From contig NZ_JACBYS010000001.1 in NCBI RefSeq assembly GCF_013408245.1, positions 744,001 to 808,000 on the forward strand: a DNA stretch of 64,000 nucleotides, read 5' to 3'. Under the pieces are notes generated by a model. The model had not been told where the DNA came from, did no database searches, and worked only from the letters and a program-made list of their open reading frames with translations. The position numbers were made by a program, and so were the translations under genes. This DNA comes from Duganella sp. 1224 (GTDB taxonomy: Bacteria; Pseudomonadota; Gammaproteobacteria; Burkholderiales; Burkholderiaceae_D). The stretch's first letter is position 1. Every line of letters begins with the position of its first letter. Shown piece after piece: positions 1-9,350 of this stretch.

Positions 1-59
1 CCGACCTGGGTGGCAGCAGCTATCTGCTGGCCGGGAACATCGTCTTTAAAATTAACTAA
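1..59 (+). CDS. C-terminal end of an unidentified protein (partial)
   Basis: An open frame enters from the left edge and stops with TAA at 57-59. Only about 18 residues are visible, ending in GNIVFKIN. The alternating hydrophobic end would fit the last beta strand of an outer-membrane protein or of a TonB C-terminal domain. Its position 12 bases before exbB makes a TonB or receptor gene plausible, but the fragment is too short to decide. Confidence 0.5.
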   Translation, partial: DLGGSSYLLAGNIVFKIN

Positions 60-71
60 CAAGGAATCGCC

Positions 72-857
72 ATGAGTGCTACCCAAGCCGCTGCCCATCT
101 GACGCCGCTGGAACTGTTCGAGCAGGCCGATGTCATCGTCAAATCCATCCTCGTCCTGCTGACACTGGCCTCGCTGGTGAGCTGGGGCGTCATCATCGAC
201 AAGCTGCTGCGCTTCGCCAGGCTGCGCCGCAACGCCATCCGCTGGACCTCGGCGCTGGCGGGACAGCGCTCGCTTGGCAGGCTGGCGCAGGAACTGAAGC
301 AGCACGCGCAAGATCCCTTTGCACGCATCTATCACGCCATTGTCGACGAATGGCACACTACCCACCGTCAACAACTGCACCAGAGCACGTCGGGCCGCGA
401 CAGCCTGAAAGAGCGCATTAACCGTGTCGGCCAGATCGCCAGCAACGTGGAAGTGGAGCAGTTGCAGCGTGGCCTGTCGGTACTGGCCACCGTGGGATCG
501 GTGGCGCCGTTCGTCGGCCTGTTCGGCACCGTGTGGGGCATCATGAACGCCTTCCAGGGCATCGCCGCCAGCAACAACACCAGTCTGGCCGTGGTGGCGC
601 CGGGCATCGCGGAGGCCTTGTTTGCCACCGCGCTTGGGCTGGTGGCGGCGATTCCCGCCGTGGTGGCGTACAACCGCGCATCGGGCGACCTGAATCACTA
701 CGCCGGCCGCCTTTCCACGCTGGTCGGCCTGGTGGAGGTGCAGTTATCGCGCCAGCTGGAGGCAGGGGACTCGCAACTGGACAACGTGGAGGTGGCGCCG
801 GCCAAGGCGGAACGCGCTAGCCACAACGTCACGCCGCTGTCGGCGCAGGGAGCCTGA
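72..857 (+). CDS. exbB: ExbB/TolQ/MotA-family proton channel subunit
   Basis: Inner-membrane subunit of the proton-driven motor that energises TonB-dependent outer-membrane transport. The 261-residue product has the family layout: a membrane segment at about 20-42, a cytoplasmic loop, and two further segments at about 135-160 and 178-200. The typical Gly/Pro-rich VGSVAPFVGLFGTVWGI stretch forms the second segment. A Shine-Dalgarno-like AAGGA lies 6 bases before the ATG. exbD follows 2 bases after the stop, so the pair is co-translated. TolQ is the main alternative, but there is no tol-pal context and a TonB receptor lies downstream. Confidence 0.92.
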   Translation: MSATQAAAHLTPLELFEQADVIVKSILVLLTLASLVSWGVIIDKLLRFARLRRNAIRWTSALAGQRSLGRLAQELKQHAQDPFARIYHAIVDEWHTTHRQQLHQSTSGRDSLKERINRVGQIASNVEVEQLQRGLSVLATVGSVAPFVGLFGTVWGIMNAFQGIAASNNTSLAVVAPGIAEALFATALGLVAAIPAVVAYNRASGDLNHYAGRLSTLVGLVEVQLSRQLEAGDSQLDNVEVAPAKAERASHNVTPLSAQGA

Positions 858-859
858 TC

Positions 860-1282
860 ATGGGCGTACGACTCTCTTCCGGTCCGGCGGCGCGGCCGGC
901 GCCCGTCAGCGACATCAACGTGACGCCGCTGGTGGACGTGATGCTGGTGCTGCTGATCGTGTTCATGGTGGCGGCGCCGATGATGACGGCCGGCGTCAAG
1001 GTCGACCTGCCCACCTCCAACGCCAAGCCGCTGCAGGAGCCCAAGCCGCCGATCGTCGTCAGTATCGATGCCGAAGGCACGGTGTACGTCAACCAGACGG
1101 CATCCACGCCTGACACGCTGCTGCCGCTGATGCAGAAGGAAGCGGAGGGCGACAAGGAGCGCCGTATCCACTTGCGCGGCGACCAGGCGCTGGCTTATGG
1201 CCGCATCGTCAAGACCATGGGCGCCCTCAATGATGCCGGTTACGCCCGCATCGCGCTGGTGTCGGAACAGCACACGCAATAA
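860..1282 (+). CDS. exbD: ExbD/TolR-family biopolymer transport protein
   Basis: Partner of ExbB in the TonB motor. The 140-residue product has a short cytoplasmic N-terminus, a single membrane helix at about 21-43 and a periplasmic domain. The conserved proton-pathway aspartate of the family is Asp26, in TPLVDVMLVLLIVF. The start is 2 bases after exbB, and a binding-protein gene follows after 22 bases. In this setting it most likely serves the TonB receptor at 2321. Confidence 0.92.
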   Translation: MGVRLSSGPAARPAPVSDINVTPLVDVMLVLLIVFMVAAPMMTAGVKVDLPTSNAKPLQEPKPPIVVSIDAEGTVYVNQTASTPDTLLPLMQKEAEGDKERRIHLRGDQALAYGRIVKTMGALNDAGYARIALVSEQHTQ

Positions 1283-1304
1283 CTCACTCAATAAAGGTTG
1301 GAGC

Positions 1305-2297
1305 ATGGATTCGAGGACTTCGAAGGGCGGCGCTCGCCGTCAATTCCTGAGAAAGGGCGCGGCGCTGGCCGCATTGGTGGGCGGTTGGAGCAACGTCACC
1401 CGCGCCACGGCGGTGCAGTTGCGCGACACCACGCTGCGCGTCGGCACCTACAAGGGCGGCGACAGTTACTACTTTACCGAAGCGGGCGTGGACAACATTC
1501 CCTACAAGACCAATGTGGCGGAATTCTCGGGCGGGAATCTGATTGTGGAAGCCATGTCTTCCGGTTCGCTGGACTTTGGCGGCATGAGCGAGATCCCGCC
1601 GATTTTCGCCGCTGCCGGTGGCGCGCCGCTGAAAGTCATCGCCGTGCTGCGCGGTGACGTGAATAACCAGGTCGTGCTGGTGCCGAAGAATTCGGCCATC
1701 ACCGATCCGGCCCAGTTCAAGGGCAAGCGGATCGGCTATGTGCGGTCCACCACGTCGCACTATTTTTTAATCCAGCTGCTGAAGGAGAACGGCCTCACGT
1801 TCAAGAACATCCAGCCGGTGGCGCTGCCGCCGCAGGACGGGCTGGCGGCTTTCAAGAGCGGGCAACTGGACGCCTGGGTCATCTACGGACTGGTGGTGGA
1901 ATTCGCCAGGAGCCAGGGCGCGCGCGTGCTGCGCACGGCGAAGGGCTACCTGTCCGGTAATTATGTCATCAGCGCCACCACGCAGGCGATTGCCGATCCG
2001 CTCAAGCACCAGGCGGTGGGCGACTATCTGCAGCGCGTGGCCCGGGTCTACGACTGGATCAATCGCAATCCGGACAAGTGGGCCGCGCGCAGCGGCCAGA
2101 TCGCCGGCGTGCCGCCGCAATTCTTCCTCAACCAGGTGAAGAACCGCAGCGAACCATACAAGTTGATACCGGTCGACGACGCGGCCATCAAATCACAACA
2201 GAAAGTCGCGGACGTGTTTGCGGATGCCGGCCTGCTGGGCCGCCGCGTCGATGTGCGTCCGATCTGGGATCGCAGTTTTACACAGTATCTGAGCTGA
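1305..2297 (+). CDS. SsuA/TauA-like ABC transporter substrate-binding protein, Tat-type signal
   Basis: Predicted periplasmic binding protein of the NMT1/SsuA class (aliphatic sulfonates, taurine, nitrate-type ligands), 330 residues. The frame is open further upstream, but the ATG at 1305 is preceded by AAAGG and begins a signal peptide with a twin-arginine motif (RRQFLRK) and a hydrophobic stretch. The body has family features such as SGSLDFGGMSE and GLAAFKSGQLDAW, the two lobes around the ligand pocket. It sits between exbD and a TonB receptor, with a second paralogous binding protein at 4800 and a sulfur-type monooxygenase at 5822. The ligand is inferred to be an organosulfur compound. No permease or ATPase gene accompanies it. 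Confidence 0.85.
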   Translation: MDSRTSKGGARRQFLRKGAALAALVGGWSNVTRATAVQLRDTTLRVGTYKGGDSYYFTEAGVDNIPYKTNVAEFSGGNLIVEAMSSGSLDFGGMSEIPPIFAAAGGAPLKVIAVLRGDVNNQVVLVPKNSAITDPAQFKGKRIGYVRSTTSHYFLIQLLKENGLTFKNIQPVALPPQDGLAAFKSGQLDAWVIYGLVVEFARSQGARVLRTAKGYLSGNYVISATTQAIADPLKHQAVGDYLQRVARVYDWINRNPDKWAARSGQIAGVPPQFFLNQVKNRSEPYKLIPVDDAAIKSQQKVADVFADAGLLGRRVDVRPIWDRSFTQYLS

Positions 2298-2320
2298 TAA
2301 AAACGAGAGGAAAAAAACGC

Positions 2321-4810
2321 ATGCAGCATTATTCGAAGAAGATCGCTTTGACGCCACTGAGCCTGGCGCTGATGACCATCGGCGCGCCGGCGCTGGCGCA
2401 GACCAGCGTGGGGCAGGTGCAGGACGTGGTGGTGACCACCGCCGTGCGTGGCGAAGCGCGCACCGTGGCGGACAGCCCGGCGCCGGTGGACGTCATCAGC
2501 GGCGAACAGTTAATCCATACCGGCCGCGCGGAGTTGGCCGAGGCGCTGGCACGTCTGCTGCCGTCCTTTAACTTCGGCACCAACCAGGCGGGCGTCAACT
2601 CGGTGGTGCGGCCGGTGAGCAATCGCGGCCTGGGGCCGGCGTACACGCTGGTGCTGGTAAATGGCAAACGGCGCCACAATGGCGCACTGCTGACCAATGG
2701 CGGCGGCGATACCAGCGGCGTCAACGCCATCGATCTGGACACCATTCCGCTCAGCGCCATCGACCACATCGAGGTGCTGAAGGACAGCGCCGCCGCCCAA
2801 TACGGTTCGGACGCGGTGGCGGGCGTGGTCAACGTGATCCTCAAGACCGGCAACCATGGCGGCGAGGTGTCGGCCAGCTACGGCAGGCTGCAACACGGCG
2901 ATGGCGACCTGTCGAACAAGAAGATCGAAGGCGACGCCGGCTTCGCGCTGGGCGAGGACGGCTTCCTGCACCTCGCCGCCGCGGCCCGCAAGCGTGGACA
3001 GGCGTGGTACAACTTCCCGTCGACGAACCTGGTGGCGTATTCGCCCGCCTCCAATCCGAAAAACGCCACCTGGAATCGGGACGGCGCCCACAACGGCGAT
3101 CCTGGCATCGAGGCGTATGACCTGGCGTTCAACGCCGAGAAGCCGTACAGCGCCGACATCACGTTGTACGCCTTCGGCACGGCCGGCACGCGCAACACGG
3201 TGGCCGGGAATAACTTCCGCCGCCCGAACGGGCTGGCCACCATCGCGCAGATTTTCCCGGACGGGTACTTCGCGCTGAATAATATGAGCGCCTTCGACTA
3301 CCAGTTGAACGTCGGCGCGCGCGGCAGGGCGGCCGGCTGGAGCTGGGACCTGAGCACCGGCTATGGCAAGAACCGCGCCCGCCAGTACAGCAACCTGACA
3401 CTGAATCCATCGCTGGGCCCTTCGTCGCCGACCAGCTTCGATAACCTGGCCACCTATCAGTTCGAGCAGTGGACCACCAACGAGGACTTCACGCGCGCGG
3501 TGGATGTCGGCTGGAAGAAACCGCTGCAATGGTCGTGGGGGCTGGAACAGCGCGTGGAACGCTTCTCCACCTTTGCCGGCGACCCGCTGGGCTACAGGAA
3601 CGGCGGCTACATCTTCAAGCCCGGCGACCAGGAAGGCAATCCCAACGTCGGCAAACCGGCGGCGGTAGGCGCGCAGGCCGGCGTGGCGCTGTCGCCGGCG
3701 GACGCCACCAGCATCCGCCGCACCGTGCTGGCGGTGTACAACGACCTTGGTTTCTATCCGGTGGATGACTGGTTCGTGGATGGCGCGGTGCGCTTCGAGC
3801 ATTACAACGACAGCGCGGGCAACACGGCCAGCGGCAAGATCAACAGCCGCTACGACTTCTCGTCCAGGGTGGCGGTGCGCGGCACGGTGGGTAGCGGTTT
3901 CCGCGCGCCGTCGCTGACGCAGACGGGCTATTCGCAGACCGACAACCGCACCAACATCAATCCGGTGACGGGCGTGGTGGAACCGAGCTTGTCGAAGCTG
4001 CTGCGCAACGACTCGGATCTGGCGCACAAGTTTGGCGCGCGCGATCTCGATCCGGAAAAGTCGCTTAATTTCGGCCTCGGGCTGGTGCTCAAGCCCGCGG
4101 AGAGCGTCAATGTGACGCTGGATGCGTATCAGGTCAAGGTGAAGGACCGCATCGTCCGCACCGGCTACATGTTTGGCCCGGCCTTCGCGCCGACGCTGGT
4201 TGCCGCGGGTCTGACGGGCAGCGAGTGGGTGCAGTATTTCGCCAATGCGGTCGACACGCGCACGCGCGGCGCCGATCTGGTGGCCGATGCGACCAGCGAT
4301 TATGGCAGCTATGGCCTGGTGCGCTGGGGCGCTGCGCTGAACTGGAACAAGACCACGGTAACGCGCATTAATCCGACGCCGGCGCAAATTACCGCGCTGG
4401 GCGCCAATCCGGGCGGCAGTTCGGTATGGTTCGGTTATTCGGCGGGCGGCGGCATCGGCGACCTGTCGGCGACGCCCAAGACCAAGCTGATACTGTCGGC
4501 GCGCTGGTTCGTCGGCGATTTTGAAACCAACGTGCAGACCACGCGCTATGACTCGTACACCTGGCAGACCACCGCCAACCGCGCGCAGGATTACCACTTC
4601 GGCGCAAAGTGGCTGACGGACTTTGACCTCAGCTATGCGGTGACCAAAAAGACCAGGCTGGTGATCGGCGCGGCCAACGTGTTTAACACCCGGCCGGACA
4701 AGAATGGTCCGGGCGATGCCAACTCGGGCGGCAACAGCTTTGTCTATGGCCCGGCGCCGTTTGCGCCGAGCGGCGCCTACTATTATGGCAAGGTGACCTA
4801 TGCCTTCTGA
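2321..4810 (+). CDS. TonB-dependent outer-membrane receptor
   Basis: An 829-residue outer-membrane receptor: signal peptide to about residue 28 (ending APALAQ), an N-terminal plug domain beginning near VVVTTAVRGEARTVAD, then a large beta barrel ending in the aromatic C-terminal residue Phe (KVTYAF). Plug features include VLKDSAAAQYGSDAVAGVVN. The ATG at 2321 was chosen because a purine-rich leader (GAGAGGAAA) precedes it and the signal peptide starts there. It is flanked by two SsuA-like binding proteins and preceded by exbBD, so it probably imports the same ligand, inferred to be an organosulfur molecule too large or scarce for porins. The last 11 bases overlap the next gene. Confidence 0.92.
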   Translation: MQHYSKKIALTPLSLALMTIGAPALAQTSVGQVQDVVVTTAVRGEARTVADSPAPVDVISGEQLIHTGRAELAEALARLLPSFNFGTNQAGVNSVVRPVSNRGLGPAYTLVLVNGKRRHNGALLTNGGGDTSGVNAIDLDTIPLSAIDHIEVLKDSAAAQYGSDAVAGVVNVILKTGNHGGEVSASYGRLQHGDGDLSNKKIEGDAGFALGEDGFLHLAAAARKRGQAWYNFPSTNLVAYSPASNPKNATWNRDGAHNGDPGIEAYDLAFNAEKPYSADITLYAFGTAGTRNTVAGNNFRRPNGLATIAQIFPDGYFALNNMSAFDYQLNVGARGRAAGWSWDLSTGYGKNRARQYSNLTLNPSLGPSSPTSFDNLATYQFEQWTTNEDFTRAVDVGWKKPLQWSWGLEQRVERFSTFAGDPLGYRNGGYIFKPGDQEGNPNVGKPAAVGAQAGVALSPADATSIRRTVLAVYNDLGFYPVDDWFVDGAVRFEHYNDSAGNTASGKINSRYDFSSRVAVRGTVGSGFRAPSLTQTGYSQTDNRTNINPVTGVVEPSLSKLLRNDSDLAHKFGARDLDPEKSLNFGLGLVLKPAESVNVTLDAYQVKVKDRIVRTGYMFGPAFAPTLVAAGLTGSEWVQYFANAVDTRTRGADLVADATSDYGSYGLVRWGAALNWNKTTVTRINPTPAQITALGANPGGSSVWFGYSAGGGIGDLSATPKTKLILSARWFVGDFETNVQTTRYDSYTWQTTANRAQDYHFGAKWLTDFDLSYAVTKKTRLVIGAANVFNTRPDKNGPGDANSGGNSFVYGPAPFAPSGAYYYGKVTYAF

Positions 4811-5798
4811 TCCGGATGCGATCCGCCGCCGTCTGCTGGCGATTCTGCCAGCGGCGGCGTTCCTCGGGGCCTGCGGCAAGACCGCGCCGGGAGCCAGCGG
4901 CACCGGCGCGCCGCCTGAGCTGTCCAAGGTGACGCTGGTGCTGGGCGACCAGGTGCGGCTGTTGCAAACCAAGGCCGAAGCGGCCGGCGTGCTGAAAGAT
5001 GTGCCATACAAGATCCAGTGGGCGAGCTTCCAGGGCGCGGCGCCGCTGTTCGAAGCGGTCGTCTCCGGCGACGTGGATACCGCGATGGCCGCAGACACGC
5101 CGGCGCTGGCGGCGGCTGCCGGTGGCGCGCGCGTGAAGGTGGTGGCGGCCAGCGTATCGTCGCCGGTCAGCGTCGCCATCCTGGTGCCGCCGGATTCGCC
5201 GATCAAGACCGTGGCAGACCTCAAGGGCCGCAATGTGATCGTCTCCTCCGCCCGTGGCAGCGTGGCGCACTTCCTGCTGTTTGGCGCGCTGCGCGAGGCG
5301 GGCCTGACGCCGCGGGACGTCAACACCGGCTTCCTGCTGCCCAGCGACGCCGCCGTCGCCTTCTCCAGCGGGAAAATCGAGGCCTGGGCCACCTTCGGAA
5401 CCTACCAGGCCGCGGCGGAACTGCGCGGCGCACGGGTGCTGCGCAACGGTGTCGGCATCAATTCCGGCATCGGCGTCATCGCCGCGTCGGACGCGGCGCT
5501 CGCCGACCCGGGCAAGCGCGCCGCGCTGGCGGACGTGCTGCAACGGCTGGCGCAATCGAATGTCTGGGCCAACGCCCATCCCAAGGAGTACGGCGACGTA
5601 TTCCAGCGCCTGACAGGCCTGCCGCCGGACGTGGCGCGGCTGGCCGTCAGCCGCGACAGGCCGCAACTGCGGGCGGTCGACAGCGAGATCGTGCGCCAGT
5701 TGCAGGAAGTCGCCGACACCTTCTACGAAGCCAAGTTATTCCCACGCCGGGTGGACGCGAGCAAGCTGGTCGACCCCAGCCTGTTCCATCCCGCCTGA
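4800..5798 (+). CDS. SsuA-like substrate-binding lipoprotein
   Basis: A second NMT1/SsuA-class binding protein (332 residues), paralogous to the one at 1305. The N-terminus has an Arg-rich stretch, a hydrophobic core and a lipobox FLGAC with Cys25 as the lipidation site, so it is predicted to be membrane-anchored rather than soluble. Family features are [22 protein letters not shown] and the later [17 protein letters not shown]. The ATG lies inside the 3' end of the TonB receptor gene, giving tight translational coupling. Having two related binding proteins, one with a Tat-type signal and one lipidated, in one operon is unusual. Sulfonate binding is inferred from family and context. Confidence 0.85.
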   Translation: MPSDPDAIRRRLLAILPAAAFLGACGKTAPGASGTGAPPELSKVTLVLGDQVRLLQTKAEAAGVLKDVPYKIQWASFQGAAPLFEAVVSGDVDTAMAADTPALAAAAGGARVKVVAASVSSPVSVAILVPPDSPIKTVADLKGRNVIVSSARGSVAHFLLFGALREAGLTPRDVNTGFLLPSDAAVAFSSGKIEAWATFGTYQAAAELRGARVLRNGVGINSGIGVIAASDAALADPGKRAALADVLQRLAQSNVWANAHPKEYGDVFQRLTGLPPDVARLAVSRDRPQLRAVDSEIVRQLQEVADTFYEAKLFPRRVDASKLVDPSLFHPA

Positions 5799-5821
5799 CC
5801 CTGACATCAAGGAGCACCACC

Positions 5822-7150
5822 ATGAGCACCCGACAACTAAAACTCGGCTTCATCCTGCACGGCGTTGGCCCCGGCTGGGGCGACTGGCGTCACCCGGACG
5901 CCGACCCCACCGCCAGCACCAATATCGACTTCTATCTGCGCCAGGCCAGGTTGGCGGAGCAGGCCAAATTCGATTTCCTGTTCGTCGCCGACAGTGTCCA
6001 CATCACCGAAAAATCCAGCCCGCACTACCTCAACCGCTTCGAGCCGCTGACTATTCTGTCGGCGCTGGCCACCGCCACCAGCCACATCGGCCTGGTGGGC
6101 ACGCTGACCGTCAGCTACAGCGAGCCGTACACGGTGGCGCGCCAGTTCGCGTCGCTGGACCACATCAGCAAGGGCCGCGCCGGCTGGAACGTGGTCACGT
6201 CCTGGCTGTCCGGCAGCGCGGAAAACTACGGCAAACCGTCGCACCCGCCGCATGAAGTCCGTTACCGCATCGCCGCCGAACACCTGGACACCGTGCGCGG
6301 CCTGTGGGATTCGTGGGAAGACGATGCCCTCACGCGCGACAAGGCCAGCGGCCAGTTCTTCGATCCGGCCAAGCTGCATACGCTGAACCACAAGGGGGAA
6401 TTCTTCTCGGTGCGCGGCCCGCTGAACATCAGCCGTTCGCCGCAAGGGCAGCCGGTGATCTTCCAGGCCGGCGCCTCGGAGGACGGCCGCAATTTCTCGG
6501 CCCGCCACGCGGACGCCTTCTTCACCGAGAACGCGTCCTTCGAAGCGTCGCAAGCCTACTACGCCGATATCAGGCGCCGCGCCGCCGCCTTTGGCCGCGC
6601 GCCGGAGCGGCTCAACGTGCTGCCGGCGCTGCGCGCCATCGTCGGCCGCACCGGGGAAGAGGTGGAACATCTCTACCAGGAAGCCGTGAGCCTGATCAGG
6701 ATTGAAGACGCCCTGGTGGCATTGGCCCGTTCCTTCAACGAGCATGACCTCAGCCAGTACCCGCTGGATGGCCCGTTCCCCGACATCGCCCACCACGGCG
6801 CCGAGAGCAACCGCAGCTCGTCCGAGCGCATCGTCCGCACCGCGCGCGAGGAGAAGCTGACGCTGCGCGAAACCGCGTTGCGCCACGCCAGCCCCCGCCG
6901 CGAATTCGTCGGCACCGGCGTGCAGGTGGCGGACGCCATTCAGCGCTGGTTCGAGGGCGGCGCGGCCGATGGCTTCATCCTGTTTGAATCGCTGCCGCGC
7001 CAGCTGGACGCGTTTGTCGCCGAAGTGGTGCCGGTGCTACGGGAGCGCGGCCTGTTCCGCGAGGAGTATGAACACAGCACCTTGCGTGGTAATCTGGGCC
7101 TGGACGTGCCGGAAAACCGCAACACCGCCGCACGCCGCCAGGCCGCGTAA
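5822..7150 (+). CDS. FMN-dependent NtaA/SnaA/DszA-family monooxygenase
   Basis: A 442-residue flavin-dependent monooxygenase of the bacterial luciferase-like class, NtaA/SnaA/SoxA(DszA)/DmoA branch. These two-component enzymes use reduced FMN to cleave C-S or C-N bonds. Typical features are the N-terminal [22 protein letters not shown] in the middle, and [24 protein letters not shown]. The ATG at 5822 follows AAGGAG. It comes 23 bases after a binding-lipoprotein gene, so it probably desulfonates or opens the imported compound. A flavin reductase partner is not seen in the window. The specific substrate cannot be read from sequence. Confidence 0.9.
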   Translation: MSTRQLKLGFILHGVGPGWGDWRHPDADPTASTNIDFYLRQARLAEQAKFDFLFVADSVHITEKSSPHYLNRFEPLTILSALATATSHIGLVGTLTVSYSEPYTVARQFASLDHISKGRAGWNVVTSWLSGSAENYGKPSHPPHEVRYRIAAEHLDTVRGLWDSWEDDALTRDKASGQFFDPAKLHTLNHKGEFFSVRGPLNISRSPQGQPVIFQAGASEDGRNFSARHADAFFTENASFEASQAYYADIRRRAAAFGRAPERLNVLPALRAIVGRTGEEVEHLYQEAVSLIRIEDALVALARSFNEHDLSQYPLDGPFPDIAHHGAESNRSSSERIVRTAREEKLTLRETALRHASPRREFVGTGVQVADAIQRWFEGGAADGFILFESLPRQLDAFVAEVVPVLRERGLFREEYEHSTLRGNLGLDVPENRNTAARRQAA

Positions 7151-7162
7151 GGAGGAGACAAG

Positions 7163-9310
7163 ATGAGTGAAGCACAACAACGCGATCTGCCGCCGCGCCT
7201 GCGGCATTTCGTCAGCCAGCTGGAACGCATGATCGGCCAGGACGAGGCGCGGATCGTCGAGCAGGGCTCGGCCGCGCTGCGTGAACTGGTGGCGCATGAC
7301 GACTGGCTGCCGCCGGAGGCGGCCGCGCCGCATCCACAGTTCTATCGCCAGTATCTGCTGTACCGCGATCCGGCCGCGCGCTTCTCGGTGGTCAGCTTTG
7401 TCTGGGGGCCGGGGCAATCCACGCCGATACACGACCACACGGTATGGGGATTGATAGGCCTGCTGCGCGGCGCCGAGATATCGCACGACTTCCGCCGCAA
7501 TGCGGACGGCACGCTGGCGCGTCACGGCGAGCCGCAGCGGCTGGAGACGGGTACGGTGGTGGCGGTGTCGCCAACGCTGGGCGATATCCATCAGGTCTAC
7601 AATGCCTACAGCGACCGGGTATCCGTCGGCATTCACGTGTACGGCGCGGATATCGGCGCGGTGGACCGCCATGTCTACACGCTGGACGGCCAGGTCAAGC
7701 CATTCCGCTCCGGTTATGCGCCGCAAATCCCGTATCGCGGCTATGCGGAGGTGAGGGCGGAGCTGCTGGCGGGACGGGAAATCGCCTTGCTGGATGTGCG
7801 CGAGGAGGATCCGCACGCGCAGGCGCATCCGCTGTTCGCCGCCAATTTCCCGTACGGCCGCATTGAAGCCGATGCCTACACCAGGTTGCCGCGCCGCGAC
7901 GTGCCGATCGTGGTGCTGGACGATGGCGAGGGACTGGCGTTGCCGTCGGCGCTCAAGCTGCACCAGTTGGGTTACACCAATGTGGCTTTGCTGGAGGGCG
8001 GCGTGTCCGGCTGGCGCGACGCCGGCGGAGAGCTGTTCCGCGACGTGAACGTGCCGAGCAAGTCCTTCGGGGAACTGGTGGAGCATGCGCGGCATACGCC
8101 ATCGCTGTCCGCGCCGGAGGTGAAGGCGCTGATCGACCGCGGCGACAACATCGTCATCCTCGACGCGCGCCGCTATGACGAATACCAGACCATGAGCATC
8201 CCCGGCAGCATCAGCGTGCCGGGCGCGGAGCTGGCCTTGCGCGCACGCGAGCTGGCGCCGGATCCGGCCACCCGCATCATCGTCAACTGCGCGGGACGGA
8301 CGCGCAGCATCATCGGCACGCAGTCGCTGATCAACGCCGGCGTGCCGAATCCGGTGTCGGCGCTGCGCAACGGCACCATCGGCTGGACGCTGGCGGCGCA
8401 GCAGCTGGAACATGGCCAGTCGCGCAGCTATCCGCCGGCGCGGGAAGCCAACCGGCAGGTGGCGGCGCGGGATGCGCGGGCGCTGGCCGACCGCGCCGGC
8501 GTCAGGCGGCTGGACCGCGCGCAACTGGCGGCGCTGCATGCGGAGCACGCGCGCACCAACTACTTCTTCGACGTGCGCAGTCCCGGCGAGTACGCCGACG
8601 GCAGGCTGCCGCACTTCCGCTCCGCGCCGGGCGGGCAGTTGGTGCAGGAAACCGAGCAGTTCGCGCCGGTACGCGGCGCGCGCATCGTGCTGGCGGACAG
8701 CGACGGCGTGCGCGCCAACCTTACCGCGCACTGGCTCAGGCAGATGAACAACGACGTGTATGTGGTGGACGGCCTGGAGCCGGCGGACTTCAGTGTCGCC
8801 GGCGCGTGGCGGGATGAGCTGCCGCCGCATCCGCAGGTGAACGAGATCAGCGTCGACACGCTGGCGCAATGGCTGGCTAGCGCGCCGGGGCAGGTGGCGG
8901 TGCTGGACTTCACGTCCGGCGTCAACTACCAGAAGCGGCACATTCCCGGCGCCTGGTTCGCGTTGCGCTCGCAGCTGGCGGCCGCGCTGGCGCAGCTGCC
9001 GGACGGCGTGCAGCGCTATGTGCTCACTTGCGGCAGCAGCCTGCTGGCGCGCTATGCCGCCGCCGACCTGAAGGCGCTGACCAAGTTGCCGGTGTTTGTG
9101 CTGGCTGGCGGCACGGCCGCGTGGCTCGCGGACGGCAAGCCGGTGGAGTCGGGCGCCACGCGCCTGGCGTCGCCGCTGATCGACCGCTATCGTCGCCCAT
9201 ACGAAGGCACGGACAATCGCGCGGAGGCCATGCAAGCGTATCTGGATTGGGAGTTCGGCCTGGTGGCGCAATTAGCCAGGGATGGTACGCACGGCTTTAA
9301 CGTGATCTGA
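7163..9310 (+). CDS. Thiol dioxygenase-like cupin fused to four rhodanese domains
   Basis: A 715-residue fusion. Residues about 1-190 form a cysteine/mercaptopropionate dioxygenase-type cupin: His90 and His92 (PIHDHTVWG) with His143 (DIHQVYN) match the three-His iron site, and the usual cupin glutamate is absent as in thiol dioxygenases. Four rhodanese-like domains follow. Reading the active-site loops in order, the catalytic position is Asp253 (VVLDDGEG), Cys376 (VNCAGRTRS), Asp512 (LADSDG) and Cys623 (LTCGSS), so domains 2 and 4 look active and 1 and 3 inactive. A good ribosome site (AAGGAGGAGA) precedes the ATG, 12 bases after the monooxygenase. Inferred role: oxidation or sulfur transfer of thiols released upstream in the operon. 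Confidence 0.85.
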   Translation: MSEAQQRDLPPRLRHFVSQLERMIGQDEARIVEQGSAALRELVAHDDWLPPEAAAPHPQFYRQYLLYRDPAARFSVVSFVWGPGQSTPIHDHTVWGLIGLLRGAEISHDFRRNADGTLARHGEPQRLETGTVVAVSPTLGDIHQVYNAYSDRVSVGIHVYGADIGAVDRHVYTLDGQVKPFRSGYAPQIPYRGYAEVRAELLAGREIALLDVREEDPHAQAHPLFAANFPYGRIEADAYTRLPRRDVPIVVLDDGEGLALPSALKLHQLGYTNVALLEGGVSGWRDAGGELFRDVNVPSKSFGELVEHARHTPSLSAPEVKALIDRGDNIVILDARRYDEYQTMSIPGSISVPGAELALRARELAPDPATRIIVNCAGRTRSIIGTQSLINAGVPNPVSALRNGTIGWTLAAQQLEHGQSRSYPPAREANRQVAARDARALADRAGVRRLDRAQLAALHAEHARTNYFFDVRSPGEYADGRLPHFRSAPGGQLVQETEQFAPVRGARIVLADSDGVRANLTAHWLRQMNNDVYVVDGLEPADFSVAGAWRDELPPHPQVNEISVDTLAQWLASAPGQVAVLDFTSGVNYQKRHIPGAWFALRSQLAAALAQLPDGVQRYVLTCGSSLLARYAAADLKALTKLPVFVLAGGTAAWLADGKPVESGATRLASPLIDRYRRPYEGTDNRAEAMQAYLDWEFGLVAQLARDGTHGFNVI

Positions 9311-9350
9311 ATCACGGCGGCGCGTCCTGCGGCGACGGCTGGAAAGCGGT

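Noticed and set aside
2510-5392. Long minus-strand open frame opposite the TonB receptor and binding lipoprotein
   Set aside because: Same GC-driven shadow effect. The composition is biased and it spans two real plus-strand genes.
8461-8760. Third rhodanese domain as an active sulfurtransferase
   Set aside because: The catalytic loop has Asp512 where Cys is required.
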